Assembly (NCBI GenBank): GCA_913020275.1
Contig: CAJWBV010000035.1
Coordinates: 1-7,716, forward strand
Length of the DNA stretch: 7,716 nt
Source: an uncultured Rhodobiaceae bacterium
GTDB lineage: Bacteria > Pseudomonadota > Alphaproteobacteria > RS24
Reading direction: 5' to 3'
Part shown: positions 1 to 6,136 of the stretch, piece by piece
Layout of the letters: the number at the start of each line of letters is the position of its first letter
How positions within the stretch are numbered: the stretch's first letter is position 1
Program-made: the position numbers and the translations under genes
Notes under the pieces: model-generated
The model's database searches: none
What the model saw: the letters and a program-made list of their open reading frames with translations, nothing else
What the model was told of the DNA's origin: nothing

Positions 1-646
1 GCGCTCGATCCAGCAATTCTCTCTGCGGCACCACTTCATTTACCAAGCCGCTCTGTAGGGCTTCATCGGCTGGAAACACCTCACCGGCATAACACCATTG
101 AAGGGCTTTTGAAATGCCCACAATGCGCGGCAGAAACCAGCTCGAACACGCTTCGGGTACGATACCCCGGCGCGTAAAGACAAAGCCAAAGCGTGCATTT
201 TCCGAGGCAATACGCACATCCATCGGCAGCAGCATGGTCGCTCCAACGCCAACAGCGGCGCCGTTAATAGCCCCGATAACCGGCTTGATAGAATTAAAAA
301 TACGCAATGTCAGCAAACCGCCCGAGTCGCGCAAAACCTCACTATTCCAATCAATTGAGCCATCTTCATTCACCGCCGAACGCTTGGACGCCTCGCCCTG
401 ACGTTTGGCATAATCGAAAGTTTTGTCGCCTTCGGAAAGATCGGCGCCAGCACAAAATGCCCGCTCGCCCGAACCGGTTACGATAATGGCGCGCACCGTG
501 TCATCGGCGTCGGCATGATCAAGGGCATCGACCATTTCATGCATCATGCGCGCATTGAACGCGTTCATCACATCAGGTCGTGACAGGGTAATGGTCAGCA
601 GGCCATCCTCTTCTTTTTGTGTTTGGATTGTTTGATAGTCGGTCAT
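1..646 (-). CDS. Enoyl-CoA hydratase/isomerase (crotonase superfamily), C-terminus missing at window edge
   Basis: Reading leftward from an ATG at 646 gives 215 open codons, with no stop before the window edge. Crotonases are usually about 255-300 residues, so the last 40-80 are missing. The N-terminus has the typical LSRPDVMNAFN (21-31). AFCAGADLS (63-71) and NGAAVGVGA (128-136) are the two segments that form the oxyanion hole for the CoA thioester carbonyl. The two hydratase glutamates (rat mitochondrial enzyme Glu144 and Glu164) align with Thr137 and Phe157. A glutamate instead sits at 165 in VPEACSSW, like the PEGCSS motif that carries the catalytic base of peroxisomal ECI2-type delta3,delta2-enoyl-CoA isomerases. 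Isomerase or related chemistry is therefore more likely than simple hydration; this is inference from recalled alignments. It is cytosolic, with no signal peptide. It diverges from an acyl-CoA ligase gene, which supports a role in acyl-CoA catabolism. Family membership is very secure, the exact reaction is not. Confidence 0.95.
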   Translation of the reverse strand, partial: MTDYQTIQTQKEEDGLLTITLSRPDVMNAFNARMMHEMVDALDHADADDTVRAIIVTGSGERAFCAGADLSEGDKTFDYAKRQGEASKRSAVNEDGSIDWNSEVLRDSGGLLTLRIFNSIKPVIGAINGAAVGVGATMLLPMDVRIASENARFGFVFTRRGIVPEACSSWFLPRIVGISKALQWCYAGEVFPADEALQSGLVNEVVPQRELLDRA

Positions 647-654
647 TGACGTGT

Positions 655-660
655 CCCTCC
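655..660 (-). promoter_or_regulatory. Ribosome binding site of the crotonase gene
   Basis: On the minus strand GGAGGG lies 8 bases upstream of the ATG at 646. This is a strong Shine-Dalgarno match at good spacing and fixes the start of the leftward gene. Confidence 0.8.
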
Positions 661-672
661 ATCTGCTTGGAC

Positions 673-700
673 TTGCTCAAAATTTCCATATCTCTATAGT
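673..700 (+). promoter_or_regulatory. Candidate sigma70-type promoter for the rightward operon
   Basis: In the 96-base divergent gap, TTGCTC (673-678) and TATAGT (695-700) are separated by 16 bases and resemble -35 and -10 boxes. Transcription would start near 707, giving a leader of about 36 bases before the ATG at 743. The rest of the gap is A/T-rich. No equally good promoter for the leftward gene was found, and no operator of a known fatty-acid regulator was recognised. The call rests only on weak consensus matching and position. Confidence 0.35.
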
Positions 701-726
701 TTCTTCAAGCTGAGAATTTCATTGTT

Positions 727-732
727 GGGGAG
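727..732 (+). promoter_or_regulatory. Ribosome binding site that decides the acyl-CoA ligase start
   Basis: GGGGAG lies 10 bases before the ATG at 743. An in-frame TTG at 722 would add seven residues, but it lies upstream of this site and has no Shine-Dalgarno of its own. The ATG at 743 is therefore preferred. Confidence 0.6.
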
Positions 733-742
733 ATCGTTTCTT

Positions 743-2302
743 ATGCATCCTTACATCCATGCTGAAAATAATCCGGAAAAACCCGCCTATATCATGGCCG
801 GGTCGGAAGAAGTAATAACCTATAAACAACTGAACGAACGCTCCAATCAGATTGCCAATTTGCTACGCGCGCGCGGGCTTAAACAAGGTGACGGCATCGC
901 CATTTACATGGAAAACAACGCGCAATATTTCGAAATTTGCTGGGCCGCACAGCGCGCGGGTCTCTACTTCACGTGTATTTCATACCGGCTCACGGCACCG
1001 GAAGTTGACTATATTGTGCGCGACTGCAAAGCGCGGGCGTTTTTCACCTCCGATCTCGTTAAAGATGTTGCGGCAGAACTTGTATCGATACTGCCCGCCC
1101 TTGATGCCATGATCATGATTGACGGTGCCATTGACGGCTATGAAGATTATCTGCCTTTGCGCGATGGTCAGCCGACTACGCCAATTGCAGATGAATCGCG
1201 TGGCCTCGACATGCTCTATTCATCCGGCACAACCGGGCGACCGAAAGGCATTCGACGCCCATTGCCGGGAGACGCCATTGATACTACCGAGCCTTTGCTC
1301 AGTCTGGTCAGCCTTGTTTATCAGTTTGACGACAAAACCAGCTATCTGTCGCCGGCACCGCTCTATCATGCGGCACCCTTGCGCTACAATATGGCTGTGC
1401 AACAATTGGGCGGCACATGCATTATCATGGAAAACTTCGATCCGGAAACCGCCCTGGCCTTGATCGAGAAACACAAAATCTCGCACAGCCAATGGGTACC
1501 GACCATGTTCGTGCGCATGCTGAAACTCCCCGAAGACGTGCGCACAAAATATGATTTGTCTTCCCTGACCACGGCCATTCACGCCGCAGCACCGTGCCCG
1601 ATACCGATTAAACACCAGATGATCGAATGGTGGGGGCCGGTGATTTACGAATATTACGCTGGCAGCGAAGGCAATGGTTTCACAGCGATTAATTCTGAAG
1701 AATGGCTGGCCCATGAAGGTTCTGTCGGGCGGGCGTTGCTGGGCACAATTCGCATTTGCGACGATGAAGGCAATGAATTGCCTGTCGGCGAAGCCGGCAC
1801 GATTTTCTTCGAGGCTGCCGACGCCGACGCACCGAGCTTTGAATATTACAATGATCCCCAAAAAACATCCGAGAGCCGGCATCCGGTTCACGCGCATTGG
1901 TCAACGCTGGGCGATGTCGGCCGGGTTGATGATGAAGGGTTTTTATACCTGACCGACCGCAAGGCCTTCATGATCATTTCCGGTGGCGTGAACATTTATC
2001 CCCAAGAGGCCGAAAACGCGCTGGTCACGCACCCGAAAGTGGCCGATGTCGCCGTGATCGGTGTGCCCAATGAAGAATTTGGCGAAGAGGTCAAAGCCGT
2101 TGTGCAACCGCTGAATTGGTCAGAGGCTGGCCCGGAGCTTGAGGCCGAACTTATCGAATTTTGCCGCAGCCAGCTATCGGCCATTAAGTGTCCGCGCTCC
2201 GTAGATTTCGACAAGGAACTGCCGCGCCATCCGACAGGTAAGTTGTACAAGCGTCTCGTGCGCGACAGATATTGGGGGAAGAGTGACTCAAAAATCGTCT
2301 GA
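743..2302 (+). CDS. AMP-forming acyl-CoA synthetase (FadD-like, ANL superfamily)
   Basis: This 519-residue enzyme should activate a carboxylic acid with ATP to an acyl-adenylate and transfer it to CoA. The motifs appear in the expected order: the phosphate-binding loop YSSGTTGRPKG (159-169), LSPAPLYHAAPLRY (202-215), the adenine-binding YYAGSEG (304-310), TLGDVGRVDDEGF (388-400) with the ribose-binding Asp391, the hinge and A8 region LTDRKAFMIISGGVNIYPQE (403-422), and the C-terminal catalytic lysine Lys500 in HPTGK. All key residues are present, so it should be active. There is no signal peptide and it is presumably cytosolic. The length suits medium/long-chain FadD-type ligases, but acyl chain, aromatic or terpenoid substrates cannot be told apart by eye. 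It is the first gene of the rightward series. Its last 20 bases overlap the ChaC gene, and a crotonase gene diverges upstream, which fits a fatty acid or related degradation role. Confidence 0.95.
   Translation: MHPYIHAENNPEKPAYIMAGSEEVITYKQLNERSNQIANLLRARGLKQGDGIAIYMENNAQYFEICWAAQRAGLYFTCISYRLTAPEVDYIVRDCKARAFFTSDLVKDVAAELVSILPALDAMIMIDGAIDGYEDYLPLRDGQPTTPIADESRGLDMLYSSGTTGRPKGIRRPLPGDAIDTTEPLLSLVSLVYQFDDKTSYLSPAPLYHAAPLRYNMAVQQLGGTCIIMENFDPETALALIEKHKISHSQWVPTMFVRMLKLPEDVRTKYDLSSLTTAIHAAAPCPIPIKHQMIEWWGPVIYEYYAGSEGNGFTAINSEEWLAHEGSVGRALLGTIRICDDEGNELPVGEAGTIFFEAADADAPSFEYYNDPQKTSESRHPVHAHWSTLGDVGRVDDEGFLYLTDRKAFMIISGGVNIYPQEAENALVTHPKVADVAVIGVPNEEFGEEVKAVVQPLNWSEAGPELEAELIEFCRSQLSAIKCPRSVDFDKELPRHPTGKLYKRLVRDRYWGKSDSKIV
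2274..2280 (+). promoter_or_regulatory. Purine-rich Shine-Dalgarno-like stretch, unusually close to the ChaC start
   Basis: GGGGGAA inside the 3' end of the ligase gene is only 2 bases from the GTG at 2283, which is closer than the normal 5-9. It may act poorly, or the real start may be downstream, for example ATG 2376 (residue 32). Initiation here probably depends on ribosomes terminating at 2302. Confidence 0.4.
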
Positions 2303-3035
2303 TTCAAAGACGACCGAAGCACTGGCACGTGCCCGCGGCATTTCCCTATCCTCAGATGGGAACCTGACGCGGGATATGTTCGGGGAAGAATTTGTCGACT
2401 TCATGCGCGAGGTTTCGCAGGCCGAAGACAGTGATTTTGAATTTCGCAGCGACAAAGCACGCGAGGCTGACAGGGCGGCACTTTTGGAAGACCATCCGGA
2501 GGGTGAAGATTTATGGTTCTTCGGCTATGGCTCACTGATCTGGAATCCCGCTGTCTTGATTGAAGAAACGCGTGCCGCGACCCTGGAGGGATACCATCGG
2601 TCATTTTGCCTGAGCCTGGTCATCGGGCGCGGCACGCCGCAAATGCCCGGCTATATGCTGGCGCTCGAGGAAGGCGGCACTTGTCGCGGCGTTATTCATC
2701 GCATTCAGTCCGAAAAAATAGACAGCGAGACATGTATTTTATGGCGCCGCGAAATGCTCGGCACCGGCTATCGCAGCATTTGGACGCAAGTTGAAACCCC
2801 GCAAGGCGCACAACGCGCGCTTGCTTTCATAGTCAATCAGGACAGCCCGCGCTATGTCGGCCAACCCGATGACGCCACGCTGATTGCTGGCATTGCCCGC
2901 GCACAGGGCCCCATGGGCAAGAATGCCGATTATGTATTCAATCTTTGCGAGCATTTGGCCGCGCATGACATGCCAGACACGCAACTTGAAACATTGGCCG
3001 CCAAAGTGCGTGAATATATGGACAAGATGGCTTGA
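2283..3035 (+). CDS. chaC: ChaC-type gamma-glutamylcyclotransferase (glutathione-specific)
   Basis: ChaC enzymes cleave glutathione to 5-oxoproline and cysteinylglycine in the cytosol. The substrate-binding loop FFGYGSLIWNP (79-89), the segment YHRSFCLSLVIGRGTPQMPGY (104-124), the catalytic Glu157 in WRREMLGTGYR (154-164), and NADYVFNL (214-221) all match E. coli ChaC in order and spacing. The 250-residue length is slightly above the 231 or so of E. coli ChaC. The excess is an N-terminal stretch of about 30 polar residues before LTRDMFGEEF, which resembles the E. coli N-terminus. The GTG at 2283 overlaps the ligase gene by 20 bases, so translational coupling is likely. The ATG at 2376 is an alternative start that would remove the extension. 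Glutathione degradation beside MsrB suggests thiol or redox upkeep, but a functional link to the ligase is only inferred. Family assignment is secure, the start is not. Confidence 0.92.
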   Translation: MTQKSSDSKTTEALARARGISLSSDGNLTRDMFGEEFVDFMREVSQAEDSDFEFRSDKAREADRAALLEDHPEGEDLWFFGYGSLIWNPAVLIEETRAATLEGYHRSFCLSLVIGRGTPQMPGYMLALEEGGTCRGVIHRIQSEKIDSETCILWRREMLGTGYRSIWTQVETPQGAQRALAFIVNQDSPRYVGQPDDATLIAGIARAQGPMGKNADYVFNLCEHLAAHDMPDTQLETLAAKVREYMDKMA

Positions 3036-3074
3036 CGCCAAGCAACCATGCGGTCACATTTGGCTAAATCAAAC

Positions 3075-3080
3075 GAGGAG
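3075..3080 (+). promoter_or_regulatory. Ribosome binding site that decides the MaoC start
   Basis: GAGGAG lies 7 bases before the ATG at 3088. The reading frame stays open far upstream into the ChaC gene, so this site fixes the true start. Confidence 0.8.
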
Positions 3081-3087
3081 TTTCGAC

Positions 3088-3540
3088 ATGAAAGTTTTTG
3101 ATAATCTGGAAGCTTATGCCGCAGAAGTTGGAAATGAAATTGGTGTTAGCGAGTGGATGGTAATTGATCAGGATCGGATCAATAAATTTGCCGAAGCAAC
3201 CGGCGACCACCAGTGGATTCATCTTGACGGCGAGCGCACACAGCGCGAGCTGGGCATGCCCACCATTGCCCATGGTTTTTTAACCCTATCGCTGCTGGCG
3301 TCCCAAGATTTACAAATCTCTGCCGTTAAAAGCGTAACCCGTGGCATCAATTATGGCTCAAACAAAGTGCGCTTTACCAATATGGTGCCGGTCGACTCGC
3401 GCATCCGCCTCCGCAACACGCTGAAATCCGCCGAACCCAAAGCCGGTGGCACGCTTTTCACCAGCGAAGTGAAAATTGAAGTTGAAGGTCAGGAAATGCC
3501 GGCATTGGTGGCAGAATCGCTGACCCTGCTTTTTGAATAG
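3088..3540 (+). CDS. MaoC/NodN-type hot-dog dehydratase, probable (R)-enoyl-CoA hydratase
   Basis: The protein has 150 residues, the usual size of single-domain MaoC proteins. It carries the hydratase-2 motif FAEATGDHQWIHLD (34-47), with the catalytic pair Asp40 and His45, followed by the conserved TIAHGFLTLSLL (59-70). The DHQWIH variant is the one seen in NodN-like members. Family enzymes hydrate trans-2-enoyl-CoA to (R)-3-hydroxyacyl-CoA or run the reverse dehydration, usually as dimers in the cytosol; the true substrate here is not known. The N-terminus (VFDNLEAYAAEVGNEIG) fits the usual short helix before the hot-dog fold. A 52-base gap separates it from chaC and 15 bases separate it from msrB. 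With the ligase and crotonase it makes an acyl-CoA processing set. The first 100 bases or so look more A/T-rich than the flanks, which is normal for an initiation region. Confidence 0.93.
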   Translation: MKVFDNLEAYAAEVGNEIGVSEWMVIDQDRINKFAEATGDHQWIHLDGERTQRELGMPTIAHGFLTLSLLASQDLQISAVKSVTRGINYGSNKVRFTNMVPVDSRIRLRNTLKSAEPKAGGTLFTSEVKIEVEGQEMPALVAESLTLLFE

Positions 3541-3555
3541 ACGCGAGGCGCGTTT

Positions 3556-4005
3556 ATGGGAAAAAAGAAAGACGATACTGTTTGGCCGGTGACCAAGGAT
3601 GATGCCGAATGGCGCAACCAGCTGACGCCTGAGCAATATCACGTAACCCGCGAGGCAGGAACGGAACGCGCGTTTTCCGGACCCAATTGGGACGCCAAAA
3701 CGCCGGGCACCTATCACTGTATTTGTTGCGACGAGCCGCTGTTTGTTTCGGACACGAAATATGACAGCGGCACAGGGTGGCCGAGCTTTTTTCAGCCAAT
3801 CACGCCGGAAGCGGTTGCTGAACGCGCTGACAATTCGCTGTTCATGAAACGCACGGAGGTCGTATGTAGCAATTGCGGCGCGCATTTGGGCCATGTGTTT
3901 CCGGACGGCCCGCCCCCGACCGGCCAACGCTATTGCATGAACGGCACGGCCATGCGGCTTGAGCCTACCACCCCCGCACCAGCCGACACGCAAGCCGAAA
4001 ACTAG
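3556..4005 (+). CDS. msrB: Peptide-methionine (R)-S-oxide reductase MsrB
   Basis: MsrB reduces methionine-R-sulfoxide in proteins or free amino acid using thioredoxin. All hallmarks are visible in 149 residues: a structural zinc site from Cys55 and Cys58 (CICC) and Cys104 and Cys107 (CSNC), the GTGWPSF motif (72-78), [10 protein letters not shown] (110-119) and the catalytic cysteine Cys127 in RYCMNG. The resolving cysteine found in many MsrBs within SGCGWPSF is Thr73 here, so recycling would need another cysteine or direct reduction of the sulfenic acid. Cys57, the extra cysteine within the zinc motif, is present but is not an established resolving residue. The N-terminus is short and charged with no signal peptide, so the enzyme is cytosolic. 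The last 13 or so residues are a Pro/Ala/Thr-rich tail. GAGG at 3545-3548 sits 7 bases before the ATG. The peptidase gene starts 2 bases after the stop, so the two are almost certainly co-transcribed. Confidence 0.96.
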   Translation: MGKKKDDTVWPVTKDDAEWRNQLTPEQYHVTREAGTERAFSGPNWDAKTPGTYHCICCDEPLFVSDTKYDSGTGWPSFFQPITPEAVAERADNSLFMKRTEVVCSNCGAHLGHVFPDGPPPTGQRYCMNGTAMRLEPTTPAPADTQAEN

Positions 4006-4007
4006 TC

Positions 4008-6134
4008 GTGACATCCTCCGGTAAACCGCCTGCACCGCAGGCCGCCATTGTGCCCCGGGCCGTGTCGTATCATGGCGATACGCGCGAGGACGAATATGCC
4101 TGGCTGCGTGATGACAATTGGCAGGCCGTAATGAAGAATCCCGATGCACTCGCGGGTGACATTCGCGCGCATCTGGAAGCCGAAAACGTCTATACCGACA
4201 CGATTATGCAGCCGACGCAGGAGCTTCAAGACGCGCTTTTTGAAGAAATGCGCGGGCGTATTGAAGAAGATGATGCCTCGGTGCCCGTCACCATCGGAAA
4301 TCAGGGCTGGGCCACGCGCTATCGCAAAGACGGCGAGCATGTGTTGGTTTGCTGGGGTCAACCCGACACGCATGTCGAAGACATGCAGGTCGCGCTTGAT
4401 GGAAATATCGAAGCCGCAGGCCGTGATTATTTCAAACTGGCCGCCTATACACCATCACCTGACGGATCGATGCTGGCATGGAGTTATGACGACAAGGGTT
4501 CGGAATATTTCACAATCCGCGTGCGCTTACTTGCCGATGGTAAAGATGGTGACACACAACTTCTGGACACAACCGGCACGGGCCGCTGGTCAGCCGACAA
4601 CAAATTTCTGTTTTATGTGGCTGTCGATGAAAATCATCGTCCGGATAAGGTCATGCGCCACCGGCTGGGTACACAACAAAGTGAAGATGTGTGCGTTTAT
4701 ACAGAATCCGATTCCGGATTTTTTGTTTCACTTGATGATACGCGAAGCGGCCGCTTTATCGTCATATCGGCTCATGACCATGAGACCTCCGAATGCTGGC
4801 TGATACCCACCCATGCGCCCGAAACCGCGCCCATATGCGTGGCACCGCGCGCAACCGGCATAGAGTATGAACTTGATGACGATGCCGCCCGTGACCGCCT
4901 GGTGCTGGTCACCAATTGGGCGCCCGATGGGCAAGCAGAAGATTTTCTGGTCGCCCAAGCACCGGTGCCGACCAAACATGCGGATCGTTCATCATGGCAG
5001 GTCATTCGCCCGCACGTACCCGGCTGTCTGGTGCTGGATGCGGTGCCTTTTTCAGGACACATGGTATATTTGCTGCGCGAAAATGCCCTGCCCCGCATAC
5101 TCGTCGAGACACAAGCTACCGGCGAAACTGCGGCCATTGAATTTGACGAGGAGGCCTATGACCTGGCTCTGGGCGCAATGGGTGAATACGACACCGCCCG
5201 CTTACGCTTTACTTACGCCTCCATGACCACGCCGATGCAAACCACTGATTACGACATGGGCACAGGCATGCGTAATCTGCGCAAAAGCCAAAATGTGCCC
5301 AGCGGCCACGACCCCGCCGAATATGTGACCCGCCGCATCACAGCAACCAGCCATGACGGTGCAGAAGTGCCTGTCTCGATTGTTTATCACCGCGACACGC
5401 CGCTGGACGGCTCGGCCCCGGTTTTGCTTTATGGGTATGGCGCTTATGGCATCACCATTCCGGCCGGTTTTTCGGTAACCCGTCTGAGCCTCGTTACGCG
5501 CGGATTCATCTATGCCATCGCACACATACGCGGCGGCAAGGCGCTAGGGCATAATTGGTTCATGCAAGGTCGCGGAGCCAAGAAAACAAACAGCTTTGAA
5601 GATTTTGCCGCCGCCGCCCGCGCCCTCATCGCGCGCGGCTGGACGACACCCGGCAATATTACCATTCACGGCGGCAGTGCCGGCGGGTTACTGGTCGGTG
5701 CCACGGTAAATTTGGCGCCTGAACTGTTTCGTGCCGCTGTCGCCGAAGTGCCGTTTGTTGATGTACTGACCACCATGCTGGACGACACGTTGCCGCTGAC
5801 ACCTCCGGAATGGCCCGAATGGGGAAATCCGATTGAGAGCGCAACCGACTATGCCACCATCAAAGCCTATGCACCTTATGAGAACATTCGTGAGATTGAC
5901 TATCCGCATATTTTGGCGACCGGCGGGCTGACAGACCCGCGCGTCACTTATTGGGAACCTGCAAAATGGATTGCGCGCCTGCGGGCGCGGCGCACCGATG
6001 AAGGCCTTAGCCTATTGCGTACTGAAATGACTGCCGGACACGGCGGCAAGGCCGGCAGGTTCAACCAGCTACACGAAGTCGCATTTGTTTACGCCTTCGT
6101 GATTTTCGTTCACACTGTCTTGAAGGAGAAATAA
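4008..6134 (+). CDS. ptrB: Oligopeptidase B-like S9A serine peptidase
   Basis: Oligopeptidase B cuts short peptides after arginine or lysine in the cytosol. The N-terminus carries YHGDTREDEYAWLRDDN (21-37), diagnostic of the family. Residues 70-420 or so are the beta-propeller that excludes large proteins, ending in TYASMTTP (402-409) and YDMGTG. The alpha/beta-hydrolase domain follows with LLYGYGAYG (473-481), the nucleophile Ser557 in HGGSAGG, VPFVDVLTTMLDDTLPLT (581-598), Asp643 in GLTDPRVTYWEPAKW (640-654) and His678 in GHGGKAGRF (677-685), completing the triad. The 708-residue length is close to E. coli PtrB (686). Compared with the recalled E. coli sequence, the segment before EWGNP reads PPEWP, keeping one of two acidic residues linked to basic P1 preference, so substrate range may differ. 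The start is GTG, 2 bases after msrB, with no clear Shine-Dalgarno, suggesting coupled re-initiation. A role in clearing peptides is inferred from family. Confidence 0.93.
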   Translation: MTSSGKPPAPQAAIVPRAVSYHGDTREDEYAWLRDDNWQAVMKNPDALAGDIRAHLEAENVYTDTIMQPTQELQDALFEEMRGRIEEDDASVPVTIGNQGWATRYRKDGEHVLVCWGQPDTHVEDMQVALDGNIEAAGRDYFKLAAYTPSPDGSMLAWSYDDKGSEYFTIRVRLLADGKDGDTQLLDTTGTGRWSADNKFLFYVAVDENHRPDKVMRHRLGTQQSEDVCVYTESDSGFFVSLDDTRSGRFIVISAHDHETSECWLIPTHAPETAPICVAPRATGIEYELDDDAARDRLVLVTNWAPDGQAEDFLVAQAPVPTKHADRSSWQVIRPHVPGCLVLDAVPFSGHMVYLLRENALPRILVETQATGETAAIEFDEEAYDLALGAMGEYDTARLRFTYASMTTPMQTTDYDMGTGMRNLRKSQNVPSGHDPAEYVTRRITATSHDGAEVPVSIVYHRDTPLDGSAPVLLYGYGAYGITIPAGFSVTRLSLVTRGFIYAIAHIRGGKALGHNWFMQGRGAKKTNSFEDFAAAARALIARGWTTPGNITIHGGSAGGLLVGATVNLAPELFRAAVAEVPFVDVLTTMLDDTLPLTPPEWPEWGNPIESATDYATIKAYAPYENIREIDYPHILATGGLTDPRVTYWEPAKWIARLRARRTDEGLSLLRTEMTAGHGGKAGRFNQLHEVAFVYAFVIFVHTVLKEK
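6123..6128 (+). promoter_or_regulatory. Ribosome binding site of the hydrolase gene, inside the end of the peptidase gene
   Basis: AAGGAG lies 8 bases before the ATG at 6137 and overlaps the last codons of the peptidase gene. Strong, well-spaced and consistent with co-transcription of the two genes. Confidence 0.8.
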
Positions 6135-6136
6135 AA

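Noticed and set aside
722..742. TTG start extending the acyl-CoA ligase by seven residues
   Set aside because: It has no ribosome site of its own, and the Shine-Dalgarno at 727-732 lies downstream of it. The ATG at 743 gives the usual ligase N-terminus.
1220..1897. Open frame of 225 codons on the minus strand inside the acyl-CoA ligase gene
   Set aside because: It is fully antisense to a ligase gene with all its motifs intact. The translation has no familiar motif.
2884..3087. Upstream extension of the MaoC frame into the end of chaC
   Set aside because: The added residues overlap chaC in another frame and look non-coding. The GAGGAG site before ATG 3088 and the family length of 150 residues support the shorter gene.
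3358..4149. Long open frame of 263 codons on the minus strand across the MaoC, MsrB and peptidase genes
   Set aside because: It lies antisense to three well-supported genes, shows no recognisable domain, is rich in Arg/His/Ala as expected from complementing coding DNA, and has no justified start.
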